A stretch of 64,000 nt of DNA from Cordylochernes scorpioides (Eukaryota > Arthropoda > Arachnida > Pseudoscorpiones > Chernetidae), in NCBI GenBank assembly GCA_030710605.1, contig CP092869.1, positions 12,611,425 through 12,675,424 on the forward strand, given 5' to 3'. The stretch's first letter is position 1, and every line of letters starts with the position of its first letter. Positions 33,992-42,661 of the stretch are shown piece by piece. Under the pieces are notes generated by a model. The model did not search any database. It saw only the letters and a list, made by a program, of their open reading frames with translations, and was not told where the DNA came from. The translations under genes and the position numbers were made by a program.

Positions 33992-34070
33992 CCGGGAGAA
34001 AATGATTTTTTTTATTGAACGACTATACTAAGTGTAGTCGTTCAATAAAAAAATCATTTTCTCCCGACGC
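33992..34070. repeat. Near-perfect 35-bp-arm hairpin
   Basis: CGGGAGAAAATGATTTTT ... TTGAACGACTA on the left is mirrored by TAGTCGTTCAATAAAA ... CATTTTCTCCCG on the right, around a loop of a few bases. It looks like a very short MITE. Confidence 0.7.
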
Positions 34071-34404
34071 TTAAGCTGCCTTACTAGTAAGTGTGCAGGG
34101 TATATAAGAAAACCAATCCAATACAATAGTAGAACGGTCTGGAGATTAATTTGGAGAAACCGCTGAGAGGGTTCACTACTGATTATCCAAGCCCTCCCAT
34201 TCAATAACTTTTATCATTGCAGTAAAGTCTATAGTGATAATATTTGATGATTTTTTAAAATAAACACATTGCCAAAAAATATTTGTGGCAAATGTTATCG
34301 ATAGATGGCAATTGAACAGCTAGAGAGAGATATTTAGAACCCAAGTTCCTGGAGCGCAGAAAGCCAACTACCCGGGGGGACTAAATTATGTAAAAACGAA
34401 AATT

Positions 34405-34757
34405 TTCTTTTTCCTTATCGCCACTCAATCATATTATATAATCAAGTTGTAGCCATTAATGGTGTCTGTTTGACAACCATCATGACTGGGTGAAGTAGAA
34501 TGCGTCTGCCTTTGTCATTAAGACTGGGAGCATTACTCAGTGGCAGGCTGACTTAGCTCCAAAATAAATGGCCGCCTCTGAAATGAGGAACATACGCCAT
34601 GTGTAGCTGCTCCTAACATGGAGTACAAACGCTGCTCATCCTGTATCCCTGGAGCCCTTACAGGGTACTATCAGCCGGGCCAGCTGAACCCAGGTTTTTT
34701 AGTGAGATTGTTATTGCTCCCCCTCCTCCTTTTTCATCCGGGCTTGGGACCGGCAAA
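34405..34757 (-). mobile_element. SINE family B in receptor intron
   Basis: Minus orientation, with the head (CCGGTCCCAAGCCCGGATGA) ending near 34757, only about 43 bases before the receptor's last splice acceptor. Confidence 0.7.
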
Positions 34758-34800
34758 AACAGGAATAAATGTAAAGATTGATGTATGGTGGCTGTTTCAG

Positions 34801-35077
34801 GCTGAGTCTAGTCCGGGACATGGGATTGATGACTAAATGGTCCACCAGACTCTACCATCAATGGCACGTGTGTAATGAGAGACTGGCCCCCATCTCAGTG
34901 GAGCAGGGACTGGTTCTGGGGGACCTCCAGGGAATCTTCCTCATGTGGGGAATATTCCTCAGTCTGGCTACTGTCGCCTTTCTGACAGAGCTCTTCGTCT
35001 TCTACGTCCTACCTTTGTACAGCTCAACGGATAACAAGAATTTTGACCTTGTCAAACCATATGACACCCCATTATAA
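34801..35077 (+). CDS. Ionotropic receptor, terminal exon
   Basis: Acceptor GGCTGTTTCAG at 34790-34800. The exon starts with one base that completes an Arg codon with the two bases left from 32299. The frame reads LSLVRDMGLMTKWSTRLYHQ, a Cys-containing link (HVCNERLAP), then LVLGDLQGIFLMWGIFLSLA and TVAFLTELFVFYVLP, ending with a TAA. 'GL..KW ... LGDLQGIF' followed by one long hydrophobic helix is the last helix of the S2 lobe plus the final membrane segment of ionotropic receptors. Confidence 0.7.
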
Positions 35078-35632
35078 TAACTGTAGTTTCTGAAAAGAAT
35101 TAAAGACGTATAATCGCAATAAGAGGATTTGTAAAAGTTTCTTTATTAATTTTAAACTGACAAGCTTTAAACCGTGGGCTCTTAATTAGGTCAAATGTTT
35201 CGCGAATGCATAAACTGAGACAGATGTATACATCATTAGAAGGAAAGAGGGGTGCTGTTGGTCTGAAGACCTGGAAGTACCACTCAGTGTGACTTTGCTT
35301 CTTTTGGTCTCCTGACATGGAGCCGCTCCTATGGAGAACCGACAATTGATACATTAGCCGGGTACAGGGTGGCCCTACCAGGAGTTAAACTCCCGACGTT
35401 CTGTGTTTACACCCACCCGTCACTTTGAGGCTGTAGGATAAAATTTTGAGAGGCAACATATAGAAGTAACGCCGTTGAATGGTATGGCTAACTTGTACGC
35501 CTTATACAGAAATAATAGTAATTTAAATATACAAAGGTTTTTGATGATATTCAAATTATAAATAGTATACTACACATAACAAATCAAAATAATACGTCAA
35601 ATTTGAACCGCGTTTAATTTCTTCATTGAATA
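35078..35632. other. Receptor 3' flank, no further gene
   Basis: AT-rich with a GC-richer patch (35220-35440) that has a weak tRNA-like B box (GGAGTTTAACTCC on the minus strand), probably an old SINE. No supported ORF. Confidence 0.35.
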
Positions 35633-35940
35633 CTAGCCGAAATACCCGGGCAACGCTCGGGTTTTCCCCGATTAAATGTTTTTATTCAAATACTATTCGT
35701 TACATTTATTAATTGGTGCCGTGAATGTCACTCTTGTGAAACGTCCCGCTTCAAACTTTGTGTGTTATTAAAATATGAAATAAATATGTAAATTTTCACA
35801 ACGATATTTTAAAATTTTGCATTGGAAGTGTCAAGAAAAACGTTTTACATGTTCATTAGGTCAGTTGATATTACCTCCTATTTTCCCCGCTAGAGGCGCT
35901 GCTTGCGAGCGAAAGGGCAAATTTGCAACGCAAAATACAA
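35633..35940 (-). mobile_element. Helitron fragment
   Basis: CTAG at 35633-35636 with a hairpin (CCGAGCGTTGCCCGGG on the minus strand); same subfamily as 18669. The 5' end is missing. Confidence 0.55.
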
Positions 35941-36051
35941 TTAATAAAAAATTTCAGACTTCAATGAGGTCTGAAAGTATATTAAAATTGATCACAAATA
36001 TTTGAAAGCAAGTATGGAAATTAATCTATTCCCGACCACATTGTTATAGGA

Positions 36052-36304
36052 GGACATGTTGGAAATGACAAGAACGGATCTGGAATAGAAAGACAAAGAT
36101 AATAACAGGCGACGAGAAATGGGTCAATGGCTATGACCCTGAAACCAAGCGTCAATCTGCTGAGTGGAGAGGTCAGGGTGATCCTAGACCCAAAAATCCA
36201 GGATATTGAAATCCAGAAACAAGGTGTTTCGGTCGCTTTTTTGGATAACAAGGGCATTGTTCATCACGAGTATCTTCCTGCAGCCCAAACAGTTATTAAG
36301 GAAA
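36052..36304 (+). mobile_element. mariner, left piece of an interrupted copy
   Basis: It contains the catalytic GDE region (ITGDEKWVNGYDPETKRQ) up to AGTTATTAAGGAAA at 36291-36304. The transposase sequence resumes at 44515 with the same 14 bases, so everything between was inserted into one mariner copy. Confidence 0.8.
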
Positions 36305-36664
36305 GGTTTTAAAAGCACGAATGTTTCTTTTGTACATAAAACGAACTTCTACTGTCCTTACTGCGATGAAAAAATATATTGGGAGGGCTTGGCTCATCAG
36401 TGGTGAACCCTCCCAGCGGTTTCGCCAATTTAATCCACCAGACCGCTTCTCAGAGCTCTAATACTGTATTGGATCATTCTGCTTTTATATGCTACACTGA
36501 AGGATGGAATCTTAGAAATGGTTTTCAAGTAAACCATGGACATAAGCTTATAGGACAGTAGAATTACATTCAAATATTTGCTTCGAGCAATGCTCTTCAG
36601 CAAACTATAAAGACAAGGCCAGTTAGGCATAAATTAACACAAAGCAATAACGCGCGCCATCTAT
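36305..36664 (+). repeat. Left inverted arm of the composite insertion
   Basis: Starts GGTTTTAAAAGCACGAATG and runs through GGGAGGGCTTGGCTCATCAG, a CTACACTGAAGGATGG region and AAATATTTGCTTCGAGCAAT to AAAGCAATAACGCGCG. The reverse complement is at 44131-44482. The inner end reads, reversed, GCTGAAGAGCATTGCTCGAA, another hammerhead-like core variant. Confidence 0.75.
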
Positions 36665-36667
36665 ATA

Positions 36668-36860
36668 TATAAAATAAAAGGTTTTAAAAGCGCGAATGTT
36701 TCTTTTATACATAAAACGAACTTCTTCTGTCCTTACTGCGATGAAAAAATATATTAGGAGGGCTTGGCTCATCAGTGGTGAATTTTTCATCGCAGTAAGG
36801 ACAGTAGAAGTTCGTTTTATGTATAAAAGAAACATTCGCGCTTTTAAAACCTTTTATTAT
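36668..36860. repeat. Nested hairpin of the same family
   Basis: Two inverted copies of the arm's first about 90 bases (TTTTAAAAGCGCGAATGTTT...), joined near GGTGAATTTTTC. Confidence 0.7.
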
Positions 36861-37133
36861 ATATATATTTAATAATTTGTGTTCTAAAAGAAAATTGTAC
36901 TGAGTTGAGTTGTGCAGTCGAGGCCTTCCGTTGAAAAGAGATCAAACACTTTTACTAATTGACGGGTTTATTTTTGAACCAAAAATCGTCACAGTTTTTG
37001 AAAAAATCAATGCTAATAGTAATCTTGAGGCCTCTTGATAGGTAGAGTACCTCAAAAAAGTAAAAGAGAGAAAGAAAAAAAACTTAACAAAAAAATGATA
37101 ATAATATTTACATACTGGCCAACTCAAAAAAAA
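36861..37133. other. AT-rich single-copy stretch, no gene
   Basis: No match elsewhere in the window was noticed. In the LTR model it could be the outer part of the left terminal repeat that the right copy lacks. Confidence 0.35.
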
Positions 37134-37306
37134 AATCTAACTAACTATGCAAAAAAAACTATTTATATTTACATCCGCGCCGTCTGGTGTTCTCGGCGTC
37201 ACAGAGTTCATCTATGAAAATAAATAATAAAAAATATTAATAAAAATATACAAATTATGTAGAATATAATATTACCAAAAATTATTTACAACATTTCCCC
37301 CCTTTG
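37134..37306 (-). repeat. LTR-like direct repeat and polypurine tract, left of GTF2H3
   Basis: The about 160-bp unit (to 37293) is repeated at 38772-38911 plus 44093-44113. On the minus strand it begins TGTTGTAAATAATTTTTGG directly after the purine tract CAAAGGGGGGAAA (37306-37294), the usual junction before a 3' LTR. It contains a TATA-like ATATAAATAG. The other end has no clear CA, so the boundary is uncertain. Confidence 0.55.
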
Positions 37307-37576
37307 AAATATGGAGTTTAGGGTATGATGCAAAAGGTGAAAATGACAAATAAGAGAGTTATATTTTTAAAAAATCAAGAAATAGCAAAAAAGATGTGGC
37401 ATGTGATTGTCCTTGATCATATTAGATAGGGCAAAGACAATGCTAAATTAAGATAATTAACAATCAAAATGAAAAGGAATAGCTAATATGCAAGGTATTT
37501 ATATATAAAAATTGAAAAAAAAAATAGTTACATTTGTAATTGACAGGTGGCAACACTAGTTTAAATATAAGCAAAA

Positions 37577-37690
37577 AAAATGCATTTTTTTTTTAACAAA
37601 GAATAGACAAATATCTTAAGAAAAAGTATGCAAACAAGGAATGCTTATTCTTAAGATATTTGTCTATTCTTTGTTTTAAAAAAAAATGCA
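37577..37690. repeat. Hairpin abutting the GTF2H3 poly(A)
   Basis: Arms of about 45 bp (TGCATTTTTTTTTTAACAAA, then GAATAGACAAATATCTTAAG) are inverted around GTATGCAAACAAGGAATGC. Possibly a small MITE. Confidence 0.65.
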
Positions 37691-37727
37691 TTTTTTTTTT
37701 TTTTTGAGAGAGAGTTGAGGTTTTATT
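37691..37727 (-). terminator. Polyadenylation signal and fossil poly(A) of GTF2H3
   Basis: On the minus strand AATAAA (37727-37722) overlaps the stop codon TAA (37725-37723). About 16 bases later comes a run of 15 A (37705-37691). A genomic A-run at the right distance from AATAAA is a mark of a reverse-transcribed mRNA. Confidence 0.75.
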
Positions 37728-38637
37728 GAGCTGCTACCAGGAGGGTATGGAGGACTTGGCAGTCGTCCTGTTTGACTTTCTTCTTCTTGGGCTTGATGGC
37801 TGCAAACTTGAAGGTGGTCTGGCAGGTGGAGCAGATAGGACTGAAGGTACAGAATATGGAGAAACAGACGGAGCAGACATAGCCCAGGTCAATGGGGGTG
37901 CGATGACAGAAGCACACGGTGGAGTGGTAGGACAGGGAGGGGTGGGAGGAGGGGGGCAGGATGAGGGACGTCCTGCTGCTGGGGCAGGGGAGGAACACCC
38001 ATAGGAGGTACTGTAGCAGGGCCTCAGTGTTGGGGATACGGAGGTAGATGCCTTCAGTTATGTCTGCTCCCTGTCTGAGGAGGCCACAGTCATTCTCCAG
38101 CATGCAGACATCAATGGTGGTGGAAGACTTCTGGGCAGAGTAGAAGGAGTTGATGAAATTGAGGTACTGAGAGACATCATCCCCGGAGGAGGTGATCATC
38201 AGAATCCTGGAGTTTTTCTGCAACTTGCCCAAATTCTTGTCTTCCCTCTTGATCCGGTTGATGTAGCAGAGAGCTCGAGTAAGAGCTCCAGCCAGAAGAG
38301 TCTCTGTGTAGATGCGCTGATCGGACCGGTTCAGCACCAGGTTCTGGATCTGGTGTCTGATGGTGTTGTCAAGCTCATTGAACTTCTCAAACTGCCCGCT
38401 GTGGGTGTTGTTGTCCTCTCCCAGCTTGGGGATGGGGTACAGGATGCCGCTGTTCTGGGTGTGGCAGCCAATGACAACCAGCCTGTTGAGGGAGTTCATC
38501 AGTAGATGAGAAGAGCAGAAGGAGATGATGGCCTCCAGACATTGCAGGAGGAGACCCTCCTGGTTCTTCACCAACTTGATAGATGGCCACAGGTCAATGA
38601 CCACCACCAGCAGATTTCCCTTCTCTTTGTTTGACAT
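37723..38637 (-). CDS. GTF2H3: TFIIH subunit p34 (GTF2H3/Tfb4), intronless retrocopy
   Basis: TFIIH opens promoter DNA for RNA polymerase II and works in nucleotide excision repair; p34 is part of its core and binds p44. The ATG at 38637 gives 304 residues, close to the human length (about 308). The N-terminal von Willebrand-like fold starts LLVVVIDLWPS and continues with TETLLAGALTRALCYINR and LMITSSGDD. The C-terminal zinc-binding part has CFCHRTPIDLGYVCSVC, then IFC and ICSTC (Cys at about 242, 244, 255, 258, 263, 269, 272). A basic KPKKKKVK tail and about 15 extra residues follow. No frameshift or stop is present, so it may be functional. Introns are absent and a poly(A) trace follows, so it is a processed retrogene. 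It lies between LTR-like direct repeats inside a larger insertion. Confidence 0.92.
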   Translation of the reverse strand: MSNKEKGNLLVVVIDLWPSIKLVKNQEGLLLQCLEAIISFCSSHLLMNSLNRLVVIGCHTQNSGILYPIPKLGEDNNTHSGQFEKFNELDNTIRHQIQNLVLNRSDQRIYTETLLAGALTRALCYINRIKREDKNLGKLQKNSRILMITSSGDDVSQYLNFINSFYSAQKSSTTIDVCMLENDCGLLRQGADITEGIYLRIPNTEALLQYLLWVFLPCPSSRTSLILPPSSHPSLSYHSTVCFCHRTPIDLGYVCSVCFSIFCTFSPICSTCQTTFKFAAIKPKKKKVKQDDCQVLHTLLVAAQ

Positions 38638-38771
38638 TATTTAAATATATTGATTTTTTAAAATTAATACATCAAAATATGGTTTAACAAAATAATAAAA
38701 ATTAATATTTTGAAATCTAAATATATCTTATTAACTCATATATACATATTTAAAAGAAACGAGAAGAAAAA

Positions 38772-38911
38772 AATCTAACTAACTATGCAAAAAAAAACTA
38801 TTTATATTTACATCCGCGCCCTCTGGTGTTCTCGGCGTCACAGAGTTCATCTATGAAAATAAATAATAAAAAATATTAATAAAAATATACAAATTATGTA
38901 GAATATAATAT
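38772..38911 (-). repeat. LTR-like direct repeat, right of GTF2H3 (first part)
   Basis: Nearly identical to 37136-37275, with one G/C change and an A-run length difference. A Ty3 element entered it after ATAT (38908-38911). The repeat resumes at 44093 and ends ACAACA at 44113. It sits upstream of the GTF2H3 start, so its TATA-like box could drive the gene. Confidence 0.65.
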
Positions 38912-39131
38912 TGTCACGGTAGTGATAACGAGTATAACAAAAGTTTAAGTAAAAATAATTTATTTATAAAATGCAAACTATTGCTAAGAATTTATTTACA
39001 AGTAATAATATACAAGAATGGTAAGGGGTGATGACCTTGCAAATATTAATGATGATATACCACAGAATATTTAAAATAATTATTCAGTGATATTGCCCCC
39101 CTCCTAGATGAACAGCGTCCCGCTGTAATTA

Positions 39132-42100
39132 TCACTTGAACAGATCAGCTTGGTCCTCAGGGTCATGGTAGGGTTTCATTCTCAGTACATGGACAAGGTC
39201 TCTTGTTTGGCGTCTTCTGGTTGGTTGGTCCACAGGTTCAACTTCGAAGGTCACGTCAGAGAGTTTCCGAGTAACCCTGTATGGCCCGAAGTACCTTTTC
39301 ATCAGTTTTTCTGAGAGTCCCACCTTTCTTATCGGGATGAAAATCCATACCAGGTCACCAACGTTGTAATCCATTGCCTCGTGCTTTGAGTCATATCTGG
39401 CCTTGTCCTTCTCTTGGGCTTTCAAGGTTTCTAATCTTGCTAGCTGCCTAGTCTCTTCGACTCGCGAGGCAATCTTCTGACTGTAATCCTCTTGGAGATC
39501 TTCATGCGGATTTGGGAAAAGAGTGTCTACAGTTGTTTCGGCTTCGCGTCCATGAATCAGTTTAAAAGGGGTAAAACCTGTTGTATCTTGTTTTGCCGTG
39601 TTGTAGGCGAACGTGACGTAGGGCAGGATTACGTCCCAGTCCTTCTGTTCAACACTTACATACATAGCAATCATGTTGGCTAAGGTTTTGTTTAACCTCT
39701 CCGTCAGTCCATTCGTCTGGGGATGATACGCTGTAGTGAACCGATGTATCGACGAGCATTGATTGGTGAGTTCCGCAATCAATTTGGATTGGAATACTCG
39801 TCCTCGGTCCGTGATGATTTCTCTGGGGGCTCCATGCTTGAGAACAACATCTTCCATTAAGAACTTGGCTGCTTCTTTTGCTTCCCCTGTGGGTAAGGCT
39901 TTAGTAACGGCAAATCGAGTAAGATAGTCGGTACAGACTATGATCCATTTATTACCAGTATCAGACTTGGGAAATCTTCCAAGGAGGTCCATTCCAACTC
40001 TCTGAAAAGGGGAGGATGCAGGAGGTATGGCCTTAAGTAGTCCGGGTGGCTTTTGAGTTGATTGTTTCTTTCTTTGGCACTCCTTACAATGAGCGACATA
40101 CTTCCGTATGTCCCGGAGAAGTCCTGGCCAGAAATATTTGTTTTTAACTCTCTCATATGTCTTCGAAAATCCAAGATGACCTGCTGTGGGAGCATCGTGT
40201 AAACTTTTCAGTAGTTCTAAGCGTAAGTGCTTGGGAACAACTAAAAGGTGTTGGTTTCCCAGGGGGTCGAAATTCTTTTTGTATAAGGTTCCTTTTAACA
40301 TTTCATATCCTTTTGATTCGGCACCAAATATTTCTGTTTCATCTATCAATTTATTAATTTTAGGGTCTTTTCTTTGTTCAGCTTCGAAGCACGTTAGAGC
40401 AGTTATTGAGGGTATATCATCATCCTCATCATTGTATGCTTCTTCCGATTCAAGTTGGAGAGGATTTCGAGAAAGACAGTCGGCATCTTGGTGTTTGCGT
40501 CCACTTTTATAAACAACTGTTACATTGTATTCTTGGAGTTTTAAAGCCCATCTTGCTAGTCTTCCTGTCGGGTCCTTCAGGTTAGATAACCAGCAAAGAG
40601 CGTGGTGGTCAGTGACGATGACAAACTCACGACCAAAAAGGTACGGTCGAAATTTGTTGATGGCCCATATTGCGGCCAAGCATTCTCTTTCCGTTGTTGA
40701 GTAATTCTTCTCCGCCTTAGATAAAGTTCTTGAAGCATAACCAACTGGTCGCTCTTTCCCATCGTTGATCTGTACGAGGACAGCTCCAATTCCATAACCG
40801 CTGGCGTCAGTATGAAGCTTGGTTGGCAGTTGTTCTTCGAAATAGGCAAGAACAGGTTCAGACATCAATGCTTTTTTCAAGGAATCAAAAGCATCCTGTT
40901 GGTCAGAGTTCCACGTGAATTTATTATATTTTTTGAGGACTTCGTGTAAAGGAGCAGCTTTCTCAGCAAAATTTTCGATAAATCTACGATAATAGGAACA
41001 TAGGCCAATGAAGCTTCTCACATCTGTTATAGATTTTGGGGTAGGAAACTTGGCGATAGCTTCAATCTTTTCTGGATCGGGATAAATACCTTTACTATCG
41101 ACGAGGTGTCCAAACACTCTTATTCTTTTGGTTCCGAAAAGGCACTTTTTTGGGTTGAGGCGTAGCTCGGCTTTGTCGAGACATTGTAGTATGATTTCAA
41201 GCCGGTGTAAATGTTCGTTGAACGATTTGGAATACACCACGATGTCGTCTAAATAACAGAGGGCCATCGTCCATTTCAGGCCTTTCAATATCTTGTCCAT
41301 CATGCGCTCGAATGTTGCAGGGGCATTGCACAGGCCAAAGGGCATAACTAGGAATTCGTAGAGTCCGTCAGGGGTAATAAAGGCAGTTTTTTCTCTATCT
41401 GCTTCGTCGACTTCTATTTGCCAATATCCTGAACGAAGGTCCATTGATGAATAAAATTTGGCTCCTTTCAGGGAGTCAAGTGTATCATCGATTCGGGGTA
41501 GTGGGTAAACGTCTTTTTTAGTAACTTTGTTTAGTCGTCTGTAATCCACACAGAAACGCCAGTTACCATCCTTCTTCTTCACTAAAATAACCGGCGATGA
41601 CCATGGACTTTCTGAGTGACGTATAATCCCGGCGTCTAGCATTTTGTCCACTTCCGTTTGGATTGCTTGGCGTTCTGTAGGGGAGACTCGATATGGTCTA
41701 TGCTTAATAGGCTGATGGTTTCCAGTTTCAATTTTATGTTTGGTTACTGAAGTTTGCTTTACAGGTTCATTATTTTTATCAAATATTTTTTCATATCGTT
41801 TTAAAATTGATAAGATTTGAGACTGCTGCTCTTCTGATAAATCATCACTAATTAAATTTTGTAAAAATTTAAAGTCACTCTTATCAGCATGACTGGCATG
41901 ATTCGCATTTTTCACCTCCTTATTGAATTCAGAACATTCTGAAATAGCCGTCAAGTTATTTTCTTCAACCCTTTGAATTTTTCCTAGGCACATTCCCTTA
42001 GGGACTATTTGAGCTGTGGTGCTAGAATTTACGATCCAAAGTTTTCCTTTATTATGGGAAAGCCTGAATAATGCACAGGGAAGTGTTAACCCTTTTCCTA

Positions 42101-42626
42101 TCAATACCTTTTTCGAAGGTTCAAAAAGTACCTGATTTTGCCCATTAAGCTCTTCACTCATAACATTTATTAGTTTGGTAGATTCGGCTGGGATTACGAC
42201 GCTTCTGCTAGCCACAACCTTCCCCATGGAAGCAGGTGAATTTAGTACATCTTTGGCCTCTTCCAATCTGATTTCGGCGCGTCCACAATCAATCACGGCA
42301 TTTGATGCCTCTAGGAAATCCCATCCGAGGATAATACTTGGGTTACTATTAGGGAGGACGATAAACTCAAGCGGCTGTTCCAATCCATTGATGCTCAAGC
42401 TGATTGTGCATCGGCCGATCGATGTAACATTCTTGCCATCAGCAACTTTCAGAGTCATTCCGCTATCCTTGAACATGGTCTTTTTTAATTGTCGTCTTAA
42501 TCCATCAGAGATAACTGAAAAAGAGGAACCTGAATCGACCAGAGCAGAAAATGCAATGTCATCAATGATGATTTCGACATAATTTTGTTGTAATTTAGCG
42601 GCTGTCGACGATGGAGGGTTTTTCAC
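39132..42626 (-). CDS. pol: Ty3/gypsy pol polyprotein
   Basis: The open stretch gives about 1164 residues from a GTG, but the frame is also open upstream to 42671, where a frameshift from gag would enter. Order: aspartic protease (VDSGSS, catalytic Asp about 31), reverse transcriptase (CYLDDIVVYS at about 457-466), RNase H (TDASGYGIGA, then TERE and TDHH), integrase zinc finger (HDAPTAGHLG... CKECQ), integrase core (MDLLGRF about 880, TDRGRVFQ about 940, NGLTERLNK about 976) and a GPY/F module (YFGPYRVTRK). This order, with integrase last, is the Ty3/gypsy arrangement. There is no chromodomain. No stops or frameshifts were seen. Confidence 0.95.
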   Translation of the reverse strand: MKNPPSSTAAKLQQNYVEIIIDDIAFSALVDSGSSFSVISDGLRRQLKKTMFKDSGMTLKVADGKNVTSIGRCTISLSINGLEQPLEFIVLPNSNPSIILGWDFLEASNAVIDCGRAEIRLEEAKDVLNSPASMGKVVASRSVVIPAESTKLINVMSEELNGQNQVLFEPSKKVLIGKGLTLPCALFRLSHNKGKLWIVNSSTTAQIVPKGMCLGKIQRVEENNLTAISECSEFNKEVKNANHASHADKSDFKFLQNLISDDLSEEQQSQILSILKRYEKIFDKNNEPVKQTSVTKHKIETGNHQPIKHRPYRVSPTERQAIQTEVDKMLDAGIIRHSESPWSSPVILVKKKDGNWRFCVDYRRLNKVTKKDVYPLPRIDDTLDSLKGAKFYSSMDLRSGYWQIEVDEADREKTAFITPDGLYEFLVMPFGLCNAPATFERMMDKILKGLKWTMALCYLDDIVVYSKSFNEHLHRLEIILQCLDKAELRLNPKKCLFGTKRIRVFGHLVDSKGIYPDPEKIEAIAKFPTPKSITDVRSFIGLCSYYRRFIENFAEKAAPLHEVLKKYNKFTWNSDQQDAFDSLKKALMSEPVLAYFEEQLPTKLHTDASGYGIGAVLVQINDGKERPVGYASRTLSKAEKNYSTTERECLAAIWAINKFRPYLFGREFVIVTDHHALCWLSNLKDPTGRLARWALKLQEYNVTVVYKSGRKHQDADCLSRNPLQLESEEAYNDEDDDIPSITALTCFEAEQRKDPKINKLIDETEIFGAESKGYEMLKGTLYKKNFDPLGNQHLLVVPKHLRLELLKSLHDAPTAGHLGFSKTYERVKNKYFWPGLLRDIRKYVAHCKECQRKKQSTQKPPGLLKAIPPASSPFQRVGMDLLGRFPKSDTGNKWIIVCTDYLTRFAVTKALPTGEAKEAAKFLMEDVVLKHGAPREIITDRGRVFQSKLIAELTNQCSSIHRFTTAYHPQTNGLTERLNKTLANMIAMYVSVEQKDWDVILPYVTFAYNTAKQDTTGFTPFKLIHGREAETTVDTLFPNPHEDLQEDYSQKIASRVEETRQLARLETLKAQEKDKARYDSKHEAMDYNVGDLVWIFIPIRKVGLSEKLMKRYFGPYRVTRKLSDVTFEVEPVDQPTRRRQTRDLVHVLRMKPYHDPEDQADLFK

Positions 42627-42661
42627 ACCCGCGGCTTCCCCCTCGAAAGAAGACGCGACGC

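Noticed and set aside
21717-34836. Repeated small ORF (EYKRCSSCIPGLGALTGYYQ, then a Leu/Pro-rich stretch) as a membrane peptide family
   Set aside because: It appears only inside family B SINE copies, antisense to the element, and is often truncated. Conservation is explained by recent transposition.
35350-35430. tRNA-like sequence with a B-box resemblance
   Set aside because: The match is weak and no arms pair; probably an old SINE.
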